Source: CAWKGV01 sp963849305
GTDB taxonomy: Bacteria; Pseudomonadota; Alphaproteobacteria; Acetobacterales; Acetobacteraceae
Length of the DNA: 64,000 bases
Assembly (NCBI GenBank): GCA_963849305.1
Contig: CAWKGV010000002.1
Coordinates: 1-64,000 of the forward strand
Reading direction: 5' to 3'
A program made the translations under genes and the position numbers. Shown one piece after another: positions 35,559 through 44,967 of the stretch (position 1 is its first letter; each line of letters begins with the position of its first letter). The notes under the pieces were generated by a model, which had not been told where the DNA came from, searched no databases, and worked only from the letters and a program-made list of their open reading frames with translations.

Positions 35559-36704
35559 CTACGGTCGCGGGCGTGCTCCGGCCGAGTCAAGTTGTCCCGT
35601 TATCCGCACGGGTTCGGGTTCCGCCTCGCCGCCCGGCGCGATCGGCTCGGCGTAGTAGTACTGCAGGATGATGGTGATGCACGCAGCCGTGGGCACGGCG
35701 AGCAGCAGGCCGATGACGCCGAACAGCATGGAACCAACCACGAAGCCGAAGATAATCACGATGGGATGCACCGTAACGGCTTTGCCGAGCGCGATGGGTC
35801 CGACCAGATTGTCGATAGACAGCCGAAGCCCGATCGCCCAGATCATCGGCCAGATCATGCCAAGGCCGCTGTCCGATGCCGTAGCGGTTAGTGCGACCAG
35901 GATCAGCGAGGTGACCGGGCCCACAACCGGGATCAACTCCAGACAGCCGATGACAATGGAAATGAGGATCGCGCCGGGGAGATGGAAGATCGCCCCGAAC
36001 CCGATATAAGCGACGATCGCGGTGTAGATCACCACGCAAATGAGGCCGACCACATAACGACGGAGCATCGGGACCAAGGTCGGGAGCACGGCCTCGATCG
36101 AGTTCCGCCGCTCCGGTGGGACCAGCCAGAGCGTGCCGCTCGCGATGCGCGGCCCCGAGATGAGGAAATAGGGGATCAGAACGAAGGTGAGGATGACGGC
36201 CGCGATCGCGCCGACACCGATCTCCGCTACGAGCGCGATCTGTGCTCCGCTGAGGAGGTTGGTCGCACCTTGGATCACGGTGTGCGTGAGCTGTTGGGGC
36301 GTGTAGTGGGCGCCGAACACGTCAATCCCCTGCGGCCCGGCCACCGCCTTAATCGCGCCCTGGATCATTTCGGGTAGTTTTTTCAGCGCATTGCTCAGGT
36401 CGCGAATGGCCTGATTTCCGACCCAGTAGCCGCCGAAACCGACCGCGCCGATGATGACGATCGTCAGAAGAACGGCACTCGGCCAGCGATGCCCCTTCAT
36501 CTTCGAGGCCGACCAGGCAATGACCGGATCCAGCACGAAGCCGATCACCGCGGCGAACACGAACGGAATGAGCGTGTATCGCAGTTCATAGACCAGCACC
36601 GCCAGGAGTAAGCCGACAACGGCGAGTGGCCACCCGCCGACGCGCGAGCGCCGGCCGGTGTGGGGATCAGGCTGAGGGTGCTGGCTTTGATCTTGGGGCG
36701 GCAT
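35559..36704 (-). CDS. AI-2E family transporter (PerM type permease)
   Basis: 381 residues. A hydrophilic N-terminus precedes about eight membrane helices: PLAVVGLLLAVLVYELRYTL, FVFAAVIGFVLDPVIAW, LTFVLIPYFLISGP, then the family-typical GCLELIPVVGPVTSLILVAL and DNLVGPIALGKAVTVHPIVI. The family exports small molecules or ions; autoinducer-2 export is known for only a few members. Alone on its strand, it lies 45 bases before the YkoP-like gene. Confidence 0.9.
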   Translation of the reverse strand: MPPQDQSQHPQPDPHTGRRSRVGGWPLAVVGLLLAVLVYELRYTLIPFVFAAVIGFVLDPVIAWSASKMKGHRWPSAVLLTIVIIGAVGFGGYWVGNQAIRDLSNALKKLPEMIQGAIKAVAGPQGIDVFGAHYTPQQLTHTVIQGATNLLSGAQIALVAEIGVGAIAAVILTFVLIPYFLISGPRIASGTLWLVPPERRNSIEAVLPTLVPMLRRYVVGLICVVIYTAIVAYIGFGAIFHLPGAILISIVIGCLELIPVVGPVTSLILVALTATASDSGLGMIWPMIWAIGLRLSIDNLVGPIALGKAVTVHPIVIIFGFVVGSMLFGVIGLLLAVPTAACITIILQYYYAEPIAPGGEAEPEPVRITGQLDSAGARPRP

Positions 36705-36749
36705 TCGTCAATGAGCGCCGGGCGCCCCCTTCGGTTGCCTCGGCGAGCC

Positions 36750-37442
36750 TCACAGATAACGGGCGAGCAGCGTGTCGCGGGAAATCCAAAGCTCGGTGCG
36801 GTCCCGGCGAAAGCGCTGGCGTCGCAGCGCCACGGGATTGAAGGCGCGGGCGAAAGCCCAGATGAGGAAGTCCTCACCTAGCTCGTGCAGCCCGGCGGGC
36901 GCGCCGTCCTCGATCAGATCGAAGCCGAAGCGGGCGGCGGCGCGGCGCATTTGCCAGCGCCGGCGACGGCTGCCGAAGGTCACGCAAGCATGGATGCCGC
37001 GGATGTGCTTCCAGGCCGGGTCGTGGTCCAAGTGTCGTGCCAGCGAGCCAAGGGAGTGCAGCAGCCGCCGACGGACATCAAGCGCCCAGCGCACGTCGGG
37101 TCCGGCCAGGGAAAAGCGCGGCACCTGCTCGTTCCACATATGCAGCATCGCGACCGGCTCCCCAGCGGGGATGCAAGTCCCGTCTGAAAGCCTTACCGCG
37201 TGCGGGGCCGGAGCGAGGGCGATGCGCAACAAGCAGGCTGGATCATCGGTGAACTCGCGCACGCCATACCAGCGGCGGAGCACGACGTCGGCGGCGCGGA
37301 CCAGCGCGGCCCACAACAAATCCCGCACTTTCAGGCGTAGCCCGACTTTCGAGCGTGCCCGGGCGCGCCGCGCGGGCGCTGCTGGCGCGAGGGCGTCACC
37401 GCCCGGCTCCTCGATATCGGCGAAGGGAGTCACGGGATGCAT
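36750..37442 (-). CDS. YkoP-like domain protein
   Basis: 230 residues. The central part reads VVLRRWYGVREFTDDPACLL, RIALAPAPHAVRLSDGTCIP, AGEPVAMLHMWNEQVPRF and RRRLLHSLGSLARHLDHDPA, the pattern of the YkoP-like domain found beside glycosyltransferases and polysaccharide deacetylases. No catalytic residues are known. The Arg-rich ends suggest a cytoplasmic, perhaps membrane-near protein. It may be co-transcribed with the AI-2E gene. Confidence 0.65.
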   Translation of the reverse strand: MHPVTPFADIEEPGGDALAPAAPARRARARSKVGLRLKVRDLLWAALVRAADVVLRRWYGVREFTDDPACLLRIALAPAPHAVRLSDGTCIPAGEPVAMLHMWNEQVPRFSLAGPDVRWALDVRRRLLHSLGSLARHLDHDPAWKHIRGIHACVTFGSRRRRWQMRRAAARFGFDLIEDGAPAGLHELGEDFLIWAFARAFNPVALRRQRFRRDRTELWISRDTLLARYL

Positions 37443-37645
37443 GGCTCAGTCGTCCCGTGGGAGGTCGGTGAAGTAAGATAGGTGTAACAATCAGCACCCG
37501 CCATTTTCAGCCCTCAAGTATGCTAACACGCGATCCTCGGGCCAAACCGGCCCGGGAAGAACGTGGACCCCGGTACCCGGTTGCGCAACTCCGACCGGAT
37601 GACGCAACTATTGCCCGGATCGACGGTTGAGCCAAGGAGGCGCCC

Positions 37646-38008
37646 ATGACCGGCGAGACGCTCGACTGCCTGAGATGCCCCGGTCTGTGCTGCCGGATGG
37701 CGGGCTATGTAGAGGTCAGTCGGGCGGACATTCGCCGCCTCGCCCATTTCCTCGGCCTCACTGTGCGCGCCTTCGAGGACCATCACATCGTCGAACGAAC
37801 CCGCAAGGGGGGCCGGCGCATCAAGACCGGATATGAAGTTTGTCAGTTTTTGGGCGAAGATCGGTTGTGCACGGTTTACGAGGCAAGGCCGCGGGATTGC
37901 CGTGGCTATGTCTGCTGGAACCAGTCGGACGACACGGTCTATCGCTTCGCCCAATTCCTGCAAAGCGCGCCGGCGGACCTCCGTCGTCAAGAGAAGGAAG
38001 AGCGATAG
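37646..38008 (+). CDS. YkgJ family cysteine-cluster protein
   Basis: 120 residues. LDCLRCPGLCCRMAGYVEVS supplies the CxxCxxxCC motif and CQFLGEDRLCTVYEARPRDC the later Cys pairs, so it binds zinc or an Fe-S cluster (PF03692). The role of the family is unknown; some members modify or insert metals. A strong AAGGAGG is 6 bases before the ATG. Confidence 0.85.
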   Translation: MTGETLDCLRCPGLCCRMAGYVEVSRADIRRLAHFLGLTVRAFEDHHIVERTRKGGRRIKTGYEVCQFLGEDRLCTVYEARPRDCRGYVCWNQSDDTVYRFAQFLQSAPADLRRQEKEER

Positions 38009-38121
38009 GCCCCACTCCACCCCTCTCCCAAAGGGTTTACCCCCTGGGAGACGTGGGATGAGAGGCTCGCTCGGCACAAAACAGTCCCGAGCGAACTTGC
38101 TCGTTAGCCGGGTGGCTCGCG

Positions 38122-39156
38122 TTAGCCTGGCGGCTCGCGCGCCAGGTCGTTCGTTTTGGCGCCCAGCATGGTCGGGGCGCGCCGCTCCAGCCACGTCTCG
38201 GCGGCGCTGCCGGCGCCGGACGGCAGCGCCCCGTCCCTGTTCTCGATCCAGTGCAGGATATCGCCGATCGGCCCGGCTCGCTCCAGGTCGCGCAGCATCA
38301 GGTGGTAGTCCCGCGGGTAGTACGCGACGCGCACGTCCGCCGAGATTGTCCGCCAGGCCGCGGCCGTCGCTCTCTTGGGGATCAGCTCGTCCTTGCCGCC
38401 GTAGAGGAAGAGCGCCGGCCCCCGAACCCGCCCGGCATCCGCGAGCGCCGCGTCCATCAGATCGACCAGGCCCTTCACCGTATCCCAACGTGTGTCGTGG
38501 ATCGTCAATGGGTCGGTCGAAAGGCGGTAAATGGCAGCGCGGTTGTCGCTGGCTTTCACCTTCACGATCGCTCCGGTCGCGGTCATCCCTGGGACGGTGT
38601 TCGACATGAACCAAAGCCCGACGCGCTCGAACACGTTCATCTCGGAGCGGCCCCAGACCGCGGGCGCGACCAGGATGTAGCCGGCGACCGGTGGCGGGTC
38701 GGGGGAGGCGGCGAGGCACATGAGGATGGCCCCGCCCATGCTTTCGCCCATCAAATAGAGCTTCGTACCCGGGTGCGCCGCGTGCGTCAGCGTCGCGATC
38801 TGCCGCACGTCGCTCACCAGTGTCCGCGTGCCCGGCCAGTAGCCGCGCTGCGCCGTCTGTCCGAAGCCGCGCAGGTCCGGCGCGATCACCTCGATCCCGG
38901 CGGCGGCGAAGGCCGGGGCCGGCACCTCGAAGGCGTCGCGGCTGTCGTTCATGCCGTGCAATGCCACGATGATCGCGGTGGGCGGTCCTTCCGGCGCCCA
39001 GACGCGATAGCCGAGCCGCGTGCCGTCCGACATGACGAAGGCGTCGGAGGTGGCGACGGCGGGCTCGATCGCGGGGCCGGCCGGGACCAGATGGGTGGCG
39101 CAGCCGCCGAGCAGCAGGGGGACCGCGCACAGGGGCGCGATCAGGCGGGAGGACAT
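38122..39156 (-). CDS. Lipoprotein alpha/beta hydrolase (monoglyceride lipase / lysophospholipase type)
   Basis: 344 residues. A lipobox signal (APLCAVPLLLGGC) predicts a lipid-anchored periplasmic enzyme. The hydrolase has TAIIVALHGMNDSRDAFEVP, VIAPDLRGFGQTAQRGYW, the elbow LYLMGESMGGA, ALFLYGGKDELIP and the final YPRDYHLML, giving the Ser-Asp-His triad of the Hydrolase_4 family. It probably cleaves acylglycerols or lysophospholipids. Start at MSSRLIAP (39154-39156); an open frame runs further upstream but has no signal-like sequence. Confidence 0.88.
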   Translation of the reverse strand: MSSRLIAPLCAVPLLLGGCATHLVPAGPAIEPAVATSDAFVMSDGTRLGYRVWAPEGPPTAIIVALHGMNDSRDAFEVPAPAFAAAGIEVIAPDLRGFGQTAQRGYWPGTRTLVSDVRQIATLTHAAHPGTKLYLMGESMGGAILMCLAASPDPPPVAGYILVAPAVWGRSEMNVFERVGLWFMSNTVPGMTATGAIVKVKASDNRAAIYRLSTDPLTIHDTRWDTVKGLVDLMDAALADAGRVRGPALFLYGGKDELIPKRATAAAWRTISADVRVAYYPRDYHLMLRDLERAGPIGDILHWIENRDGALPSGAGSAAETWLERRAPTMLGAKTNDLAREPPG

Positions 39157-39237
39157 TCGGGGGGCTTGGCGGTTGAAAGCACGGGCGGCATCGCTATCAT
39201 CTCCGCCGCTCCCGCTCCTAGAGGGAATCCACATCTC

Positions 39238-39438
39238 ATGCCGGACGGCGAAAGCGCTATCCCGACACCAACGGAGATCATCCGCGTCGATGATCTCACG
39301 GTCGCCTGCGACGGCGGCGGGGGCGCGCTCGGCCATCCGCGGGTGTTCCTGCGCATCGAGGACCGGTCGGTGATGTGCCCATACTGCTCGCGGCTGTTCG
39401 TGCTGAACGAAGGCGCCGGTCACGCCGCAGGACACTGA
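39238..39438 (+). CDS. Small zinc-finger protein (zf-CHCC type)
   Basis: 66 residues. VACDGGGGALGHPRVFLRIE, then VMCPYCSRLFVLNEGAGHAA, gives the Cys-His-Cys-Cys zinc motif seen in the small NDUFS6-like proteins of Alphaproteobacteria. It is related to complex I assembly in mitochondria; the bacterial role is unclear. It sits directly upstream of polA; the end of the gene overlaps the open polA frame. Confidence 0.82.
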   Translation: MPDGESAIPTPTEIIRVDDLTVACDGGGGALGHPRVFLRIEDRSVMCPYCSRLFVLNEGAGHAAGH

Positions 39439-39448
39439 ACAGGCGGCC

Positions 39449-42244
39449 CTGGAGGCCACAGAGAGTCCCGCCGAACCGTCGGGCCTCCATCTGGTCCTGA
39501 TCGACGGATCGGGGTTCGTCTTCCGCGCCTTCCACGCACTCCCGCCGATGACCCGGCCCGACGGCACCCCGGTCAACGCCGTGTTCGGCTTCACCAACAT
39601 GCTGGCGAAGCTGCTGCGCGAGCAGGTGGGCACGCATATCGCGGTGATCTTCGATGCCGGTCGGGTTACGTTCCGCAACCGGATGTACGAGGACTACAAG
39701 GCCCACCGGCCGCCGCCGCCGGACGATCTGCTGCCGCAATTCGCGCTGGTGCGCGAGGCCACCGACGCGTTCTGCGTTCCCGCGATCGAGCTTGAGGACT
39801 GGGAGGCCGACGACTTGATCGCCTCCTACGCGCGCGTCGCCTCCGAGGCCGGCGGGCAGGTCACGCTCGTCTCCTCCGACAAGGATCTGATGCAGCTCAT
39901 CCGGCCGGGCGTGGAGATGCTCGACCCGATCAAGCAGAAGCCGATCGGCCCGGCGGAGGTGATGGAGCGGTTCGGCGTGGCTCCGGACAGGATGATCGAC
40001 GTGCAGGCGCTAATCGGCGATTCCATCGACAATGTGCCGGGCGTGCCGGGGATCGGGCCGAAGCGCGCGGCCGAGTTGGTCAACGAATACGGCGACTTGG
40101 AGGGCGTGCTGGCGGCCGCCGGGACGATGAAGCCGGGCAAGCGCCGGGATTCGCTAATCGAACACGCGGCGGCGGCGCGCCTCTCGCGCGAGCTGGTGTC
40201 GCTGCGCGACGACGCCCCGTTGCCGGTGCCGCTCGATAAGCTTTGCGCCTGCCCGCTCGACCGGCCGAAGCTGCGCGCTTGGCTGCAATGGCAGGGCTTC
40301 CGAAGCATCCTGGTGCGGATGGGGCTGGACGGCGAGGCCCCGCCGGCGGCGGAGGCTGGCAAGCCCACCCCGATGCAGGCCGAACTTGGCCTGCTCACAC
40401 AACCGCGCCCCGTGATGGCGGCGGAGGCGCCGACTGGCTTCGGCCCTTACGAGACCGTGACCACCGCCGAAGCGCTGGGGCGCTGGGTAGGCTCGGCGCG
40501 CCTGGGCGGCAAGCTCGCGCTGGATGCGGCGACCAACGGCGTCGCCGATCCGATGCGGGCGCGGCTGGCGGGGATCTCGCTCGCAACCGGGGCGGGGCGG
40601 GCCTGCTACGTGCCGCTGGGCCATGAGGGCGTGGCGGAGCAGGTGCCGCTCGCGGCGGCGATCGAGCTGCTGGGGCCGGTGCTGGCCGATTCGTTCGTGC
40701 TCAAGATCTACCCGAACGCCAAGCATGTCATGATGGTGATGGCGCGCGCCGGCTTCCCGCTGGCCGCGCCGATCGACGACACCATGCTGATCTCCTACGC
40801 CCAGGAGGGCGGGCTGCACGGCCACGGCCTCGACGAACTGGCACGGCTGCATCTCGGCCACTCGCCCATCGGCATCGACGACGTGACCGGCACCGGCCGC
40901 AATCGGCTCGCCTTCGAGCAGGCGCCGATCGAGCGGGCCACCGCCCAGGCCGCCGAGGCCGCCGACGTGACGTTCCGGCTGTGGTGCGCGCTGCGCCCGC
41001 GCCTGCGCTTCGCCCGCTCGCTGGCGCTCTACGAGCAGGTGGAGCGGCGGCTGATTCCGGTGCTGTTGGAGATGGAGCGCGCGGGCGTGAAGGTGGACGC
41101 CGAGGACCTGCGACACATGTCGGCCGAGTTCGAGGTCCGGATGGCGGCGATGGAGCGCGACATCCATCGGCTCGCCGGACACGCGTTCAACTTGGGCAGC
41201 GGCAAGCAGTTGGGCGAGGTACTCTTCGACGAAATGAAGCTGCCGGGCGGGCGGCGGATGAAGACCGGGGCCTGGGGGACCGACGCGTCGGTGTTGCAGG
41301 GCCTGGCCGATCAGGGGTTGGAGCTGCCCGCGCGCATCCTGGAATGGCGGCAGCTCCAGAAGCTCAAATCGACTTATGCCGACGCGCTGGTGGAGCAGAT
41401 CCATCCCGAGACGGGCCGTGTGCATACCAACTTCGCGATGGCGGTGGCGAGCACCGGGCGGCTGTCGTCGACCGATCCGAATTTGCAGAACATCCCGATC
41501 CGCACCGAGGAGGGCAGTCGCATCCGCCGCGCCTTCGTGGCCGAGCCGGGGCACCTGCTGGTCAGCGCCGACTATTCGCAGATCGAGCTGCGGCTGCTGG
41601 CGGAGATGGCCGACATCCCGGTGCTGCGCGAAAGCTTCGCGCGCGGCGAGGATATCCACGCGCGCACTGCGAGCGAGGTGTTCGGCATCCCAATGGCCGG
41701 GATGGACCCGCTGACTCGCCGGCGCGCCAAGGCGATCAATTTCGGGATCATTTACGGCATCAGCGCCTTCGGCCTGGCTCGCCAGCTCGGCATCGCGCCG
41801 GGGGAGGCGCGCGGCTATATCGACGCCTATTTCGCTCGATATCCGGGCATTCGCGCCTACATGGAACGCACCAAGGACGAAGCTCGCCTGCACGGCTACG
41901 TGGTGACGCCATTCGGCCGGCGCTGCTTCGTGCCGGGAATCGCCGAGAAAAGCGGGCCGAAGCGGGGCTACGCCGAGCGACAGGCGATCAACGCGCCGTT
42001 GCAGGGGGGTGCGGCCGATATCATCAAACGAGCAATGGTGCGGCTGCCCAAGGCACTGGCTGAGTCGGGGCTGCGGGCGCGGCTACTGTTGCAAGTGCAT
42101 GACGAGTTGCTGTTCGAGGCGCCAGAGGCCGAGGCCGACCAGCTCGCCGGGCTGGCGAGACGGGTCATGGAGGGAGCGGCGCAGCTCGCGGTTCCGCTAG
42201 TGGTGGAGACGGGGGTGGGACGAACTTGGGCGGATGCGCATTGA
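39449..42244 (+). CDS. polA: DNA polymerase I (proofreading motifs degenerate; start uncertain)
   Basis: About 930 residues. The 5'-nuclease domain starts HLVLIDGSGFVFRAFHALPP and has GDSIDNVPGVPGIGPKRAAE. The polymerase domain carries motif A DYSQIELRLLAE, motif B RRRAKAINFGIIYG and motif C VHDELLFEAPE. The 3'-5' exonuclease motifs are eroded: LALDAATNG where D-x-E is expected, NAKHVMMV where N-x-K-x-D is expected. The only ATG (39548) would delete the first nuclease Asp. Upstream, the frame back to a stop at 39404 holds no ATG, GTG or TTG; CTG at 39449 or 39491 is possible. It repairs DNA and replaces RNA primers. Confidence 0.9.
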   Translation: MEATESPAEPSGLHLVLIDGSGFVFRAFHALPPMTRPDGTPVNAVFGFTNMLAKLLREQVGTHIAVIFDAGRVTFRNRMYEDYKAHRPPPPDDLLPQFALVREATDAFCVPAIELEDWEADDLIASYARVASEAGGQVTLVSSDKDLMQLIRPGVEMLDPIKQKPIGPAEVMERFGVAPDRMIDVQALIGDSIDNVPGVPGIGPKRAAELVNEYGDLEGVLAAAGTMKPGKRRDSLIEHAAAARLSRELVSLRDDAPLPVPLDKLCACPLDRPKLRAWLQWQGFRSILVRMGLDGEAPPAAEAGKPTPMQAELGLLTQPRPVMAAEAPTGFGPYETVTTAEALGRWVGSARLGGKLALDAATNGVADPMRARLAGISLATGAGRACYVPLGHEGVAEQVPLAAAIELLGPVLADSFVLKIYPNAKHVMMVMARAGFPLAAPIDDTMLISYAQEGGLHGHGLDELARLHLGHSPIGIDDVTGTGRNRLAFEQAPIERATAQAAEAADVTFRLWCALRPRLRFARSLALYEQVERRLIPVLLEMERAGVKVDAEDLRHMSAEFEVRMAAMERDIHRLAGHAFNLGSGKQLGEVLFDEMKLPGGRRMKTGAWGTDASVLQGLADQGLELPARILEWRQLQKLKSTYADALVEQIHPETGRVHTNFAMAVASTGRLSSTDPNLQNIPIRTEEGSRIRRAFVAEPGHLLVSADYSQIELRLLAEMADIPVLRESFARGEDIHARTASEVFGIPMAGMDPLTRRRAKAINFGIIYGISAFGLARQLGIAPGEARGYIDAYFARYPGIRAYMERTKDEARLHGYVVTPFGRRCFVPGIAEKSGPKRGYAERQAINAPLQGGAADIIKRAMVRLPKALAESGLRARLLLQVHDELLFEAPEAEADQLAGLARRVMEGAAQLAVPLVVETGVGRTWADAH

Positions 42245-42258
42245 CGGGGCCTGTTTGG

Positions 42259-42276
42259 TGATCGCCCTCGCGATCA
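42259..42276 (+). terminator. Hairpin after polA
   Basis: TGATCGC, four bases, GCGATCA: a 7-bp stem starting 14 bases after the polA stop, followed by AAAG and no T-run. A weak terminator at best. Confidence 0.35.
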
Positions 42277-42337
42277 AAGCCTGACCTTCCGACCCGAGTT
42301 CAGTTGCCGGGCTTTGCGCGGCGCGCGGGCCAGGACC

Positions 42338-43828
42338 ATGCTGGGCCGAATGATCCGACTCCGCGCGACCGAGGGCCGTGTGCGCGTCTCCCGCCAGTCG
42401 CGGCTGACGGCGATGATCGTCGCCTGCGCCCTGTTCATGCAGAACCTCGATTCCACTGTGATCGCCACGGCGCTGCCAAGCATGGCCAAGGCGTTCCGGT
42501 CCGACGCGGTGCATATGAACGTGGCGCTGACCGCCTACCTGCTCAGCGTTGCGGTGTTCATCCCGGCGAGCGGCTGGATGGCGGACCGCTTCGGTGCCCG
42601 TAAGGTCTTCTCGGCCGCGATCGCGGTGTTCACCTTGGGCTCGGTGCTGTGCGGCCGGGCGGACTCGCTCGCCTTCCTAATCGCCTCGCGCATCCTTCAG
42701 GGCGCGGGTGGGGCGATGATGGTCCCGGTGGGGCGGCTCGTGCTGCTGCGCACCGTGGCGCGCAACGAGCTGGTCGCCGCGATGGCCTGGCTAACGGTCC
42801 CTGCGCTGCTCGGCCCGGTGCTTGGGCCGCCCGTGGGCGGGTTCATCGTCACTTATTTCTCCTGGCGGTGGATTTTCGACATCAACGTGCCGATCGGGAT
42901 TGTGGGCATCGTCCTGGTGCGCCTGTTCATCGAGGAAGTGGGCGAGCCGCCGGCGGGCAGGTTCGATGCGCTCGGGCTGCTGCTATCCGGCCTGGCATTG
43001 TCGGGGCTGATGTTCGGCTTGGACACGGCCGGGCGCGGCGTGGTGCCCGCGGCGGGCACGGCGGCGTTGGTGGTTGTGGGGATGGTCGCGGGAGCGGGGT
43101 ATTTGCTGCACGCCCGGCGTCATCCGGCACCGGTCCTCGATCTGTCGCTGCTGCGCCTGCCGTGCTTCGGCGTCGCCTTGTCAGCGATGTTGCTGTTCCG
43201 CATCGGGATCGGCGCCATCCCGTTCCTCTTGCCGCTGATGTTGCAAGTGGGGTTCGGCGATTCGGCGTTGCGGAGCGGGATGATCACCTTCGCCAGCGCG
43301 GCCGGCGCGCTGGTGATGAAGCCGGTCGCGCAGACCGCGTTGCGCCGGTTCGGGTTCCGCGACACGCTGGTCTGGAACGGGGTGATCTCGGCCGTGATGA
43401 TCGCCTTGTGCGCCGCGTTCCGCCCGGCCTGGCCGGCGGCAACGATCTACGCGGCGCTGCTGGTCGGCGGCTTCTTCCGCTCGCTCCAGTTCACCGCCTA
43501 CAACACGCTCACCTACGGCGACGTGCCGCGCCAGCGGATGAGCGCGGCGACCAGCCTCTATACCGCCGCTCAGCAGCTCGCGGCGACGATCGGCATTTCG
43601 GCGGGCGCGGTGGCGTTGGAGGCATCGATGGCGCTCTCGGGGCACGATGCGGCTGGGGTCGCGGATTTCAGCGTGGCGTTCGTGGCGGTGTCGCTATTCA
43701 CCCTGGCCGCCGCGCCGGTCGCGCTGCTAATGCCACGTAGCGCGGGAGACGACCTGACCGGGCGGGCTGGCGCGGCCACCGCTAAGTCGCCGGCCATGCG
43801 GCGGCCCCAGGCCGAGGCGGCGGACTAG
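42338..43828 (+). CDS. MFS drug-resistance-type transporter (DHA2 family)
   Basis: 496 residues, about 14 membrane helices. It carries MQNLDSTVIATALPSMAKAF (motif D1 of DHA2), GWMADRFGARKVF (motif A), LQGAGGAMMVPVGRLVLLR and the motif C stretch VPALLGPVLGPPVGGFIV. DHA2 carriers export drugs or metabolites in exchange for protons. Start at ATG 42338; a second ATG four codons later is as good. It stands alone between polA and the less GC-rich islet. Confidence 0.9.
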   Translation: MLGRMIRLRATEGRVRVSRQSRLTAMIVACALFMQNLDSTVIATALPSMAKAFRSDAVHMNVALTAYLLSVAVFIPASGWMADRFGARKVFSAAIAVFTLGSVLCGRADSLAFLIASRILQGAGGAMMVPVGRLVLLRTVARNELVAAMAWLTVPALLGPVLGPPVGGFIVTYFSWRWIFDINVPIGIVGIVLVRLFIEEVGEPPAGRFDALGLLLSGLALSGLMFGLDTAGRGVVPAAGTAALVVVGMVAGAGYLLHARRHPAPVLDLSLLRLPCFGVALSAMLLFRIGIGAIPFLLPLMLQVGFGDSALRSGMITFASAAGALVMKPVAQTALRRFGFRDTLVWNGVISAVMIALCAAFRPAWPAATIYAALLVGGFFRSLQFTAYNTLTYGDVPRQRMSAATSLYTAAQQLAATIGISAGAVALEASMALSGHDAAGVADFSVAFVAVSLFTLAAAPVALLMPRSAGDDLTGRAGAATAKSPAMRRPQAEAAD

Positions 43829-43929
43829 GTAACTGCCTCTCGGAGGTGGTTCTCCGAGCCGTGAATGGCGCTCTGTCGGATTCGGCTTCTTGGTGCCAAA
43901 CTGATCACCTATCGGGCGGGGGCCGAGGC

Positions 43930-44289
43930 GTGAGAACTGCATATGCCACTCTAGTTCTCTGCCTGCTCGCGACTCTTCCGGCACGCGCCTATGTGATTAT
44001 TGGCGCTGGTGTGGTTGGCACATCGTGTGGAGAATGGGTTGAAGCGCGAAGACAGCATACTTCTATAGAATATGCTGCGGCGAACTGGGCCGAAGGTTTT
44101 CTATCTGGGGTAGCAGCTCAAAGCGGGGCTGATTTGCTTTTCCCGGTTGATGATGGCGCGATTCGAGTGTGGCTTGATCATTGGTGCCAGCGGAGGGCAC
44201 TGGAACCCTTCGAGGCCGCAGTAGTGGCATTGGCCGTAGAGTTGCGCGCTCGGGCATTGAACCGTGAGCAGCGGGCTATGGGGCGTTAG
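43930..44289 (+). CDS. Small secreted hypothetical protein
   Basis: 119 residues from a GTG. A signal peptide (RTAYATLVLCLLATLPARAY) is cut after ARA. The mature part (SCGEWVEARRQHTSIEYAAA, NWAEGFLSGVAAQ, VWLDHWCQRRALEPFEAAVV) resembles short DUF-type periplasmic proteins with a conserved GxW...C...WxxxYC-like pattern; two Cys may form a disulphide. Base composition is lower in G+C than upstream genes, marking the start of an islet. Function unknown. Confidence 0.6.
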   Translation: MRTAYATLVLCLLATLPARAYVIIGAGVVGTSCGEWVEARRQHTSIEYAAANWAEGFLSGVAAQSGADLLFPVDDGAIRVWLDHWCQRRALEPFEAAVVALAVELRARALNREQRAMGR

Positions 44290-44744
44290 CCGCGCTAGAT
44301 GGGTCGGTCCTGCACCCTCCGCCAAGCAGCACACTACCCTGAGTCTTGCCGGGGACCGGTTCAATCAGTCGGCGTTCCTCGAGCTTGCGAAAGGCGTTCT
44401 TCATCGTGTTTTTAGATCGTATACCAGTGAATTCGCGGGCGCTCCTATTCATGATCTCTGGATTGTTTACGAGGTAGGCCACAACGAACCACTCCTTCGG
44501 GCTCTGCCGTCGGGATGACTTCTAGCATGAAGCGCAGTGCAGTCTCAGAGTTTGTATTGCCCGACGGATCAATATTCACCACTTCGTCCTCAAAGGTGAT
44601 TATTCCTTTGTCGAGGCGCAGCTGACGTAGCGGCTTGTCGCGGACGACTGCCAATTCTGCGCGTGCGCTGTAGGTTAGGGGGCCGTCGGATGCGTATAGG
44701 ATATCTCTGGTCTTATGGATGACCAAATGGAGAACATTGCGCAT
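44276..44744 (-). pseudogene. Winged-helix-like hypothetical protein with a frameshift
   Basis: The first part (44744 down) reads VLHLVIHKTRDILYASDGPL and LRLDKGIITFEDEVVNIDPS, up to EVIPTAEPE. The frame then shifts near 44495 (a GGAG run) to EWFVVAYLVNNPEIMNRSAR, EFTGIRSKNTMKNAFRKLEE, RRLIEPVPGKTQG. The last part looks like a winged helix-turn-helix. One extra base would explain it. No known family; base composition differs from the core genes. It is convergent with the secreted hypothetical gene. Confidence 0.5.
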
Positions 44745-44967
44745 TTCGCCTGGGCAGTTCAGCCAAGTTGGGTGACAATGCGTCGCCAGTAGCGCCGTCC
44801 CGTTAACTACCTAAAACATTGCGCTGGCCCCTTCCATCGTGTCAAACCCGTGCCAAAAGCTCCGCAGTTTATCCTCTAACCTCTCCTATTCCAATAAACA
44901 ACTCTCCGCCCGCTGTGGTTGCGAAGACAGAGGTGGACTAACTCAACTCCTAAAGCTACGGTTTTTC

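Noticed and set aside
39157..39678. N-terminal extension of the lipoprotein hydrolase
   Set aside because: It would overlap the zinc-finger gene and polA in antisense and would bury the lipobox signal sequence.
40154..41893. A 579-codon minus-strand frame inside polA
   Set aside because: Antisense shadow of DNA polymerase I; composition is His/Arg/Gln-rich and no family is visible.
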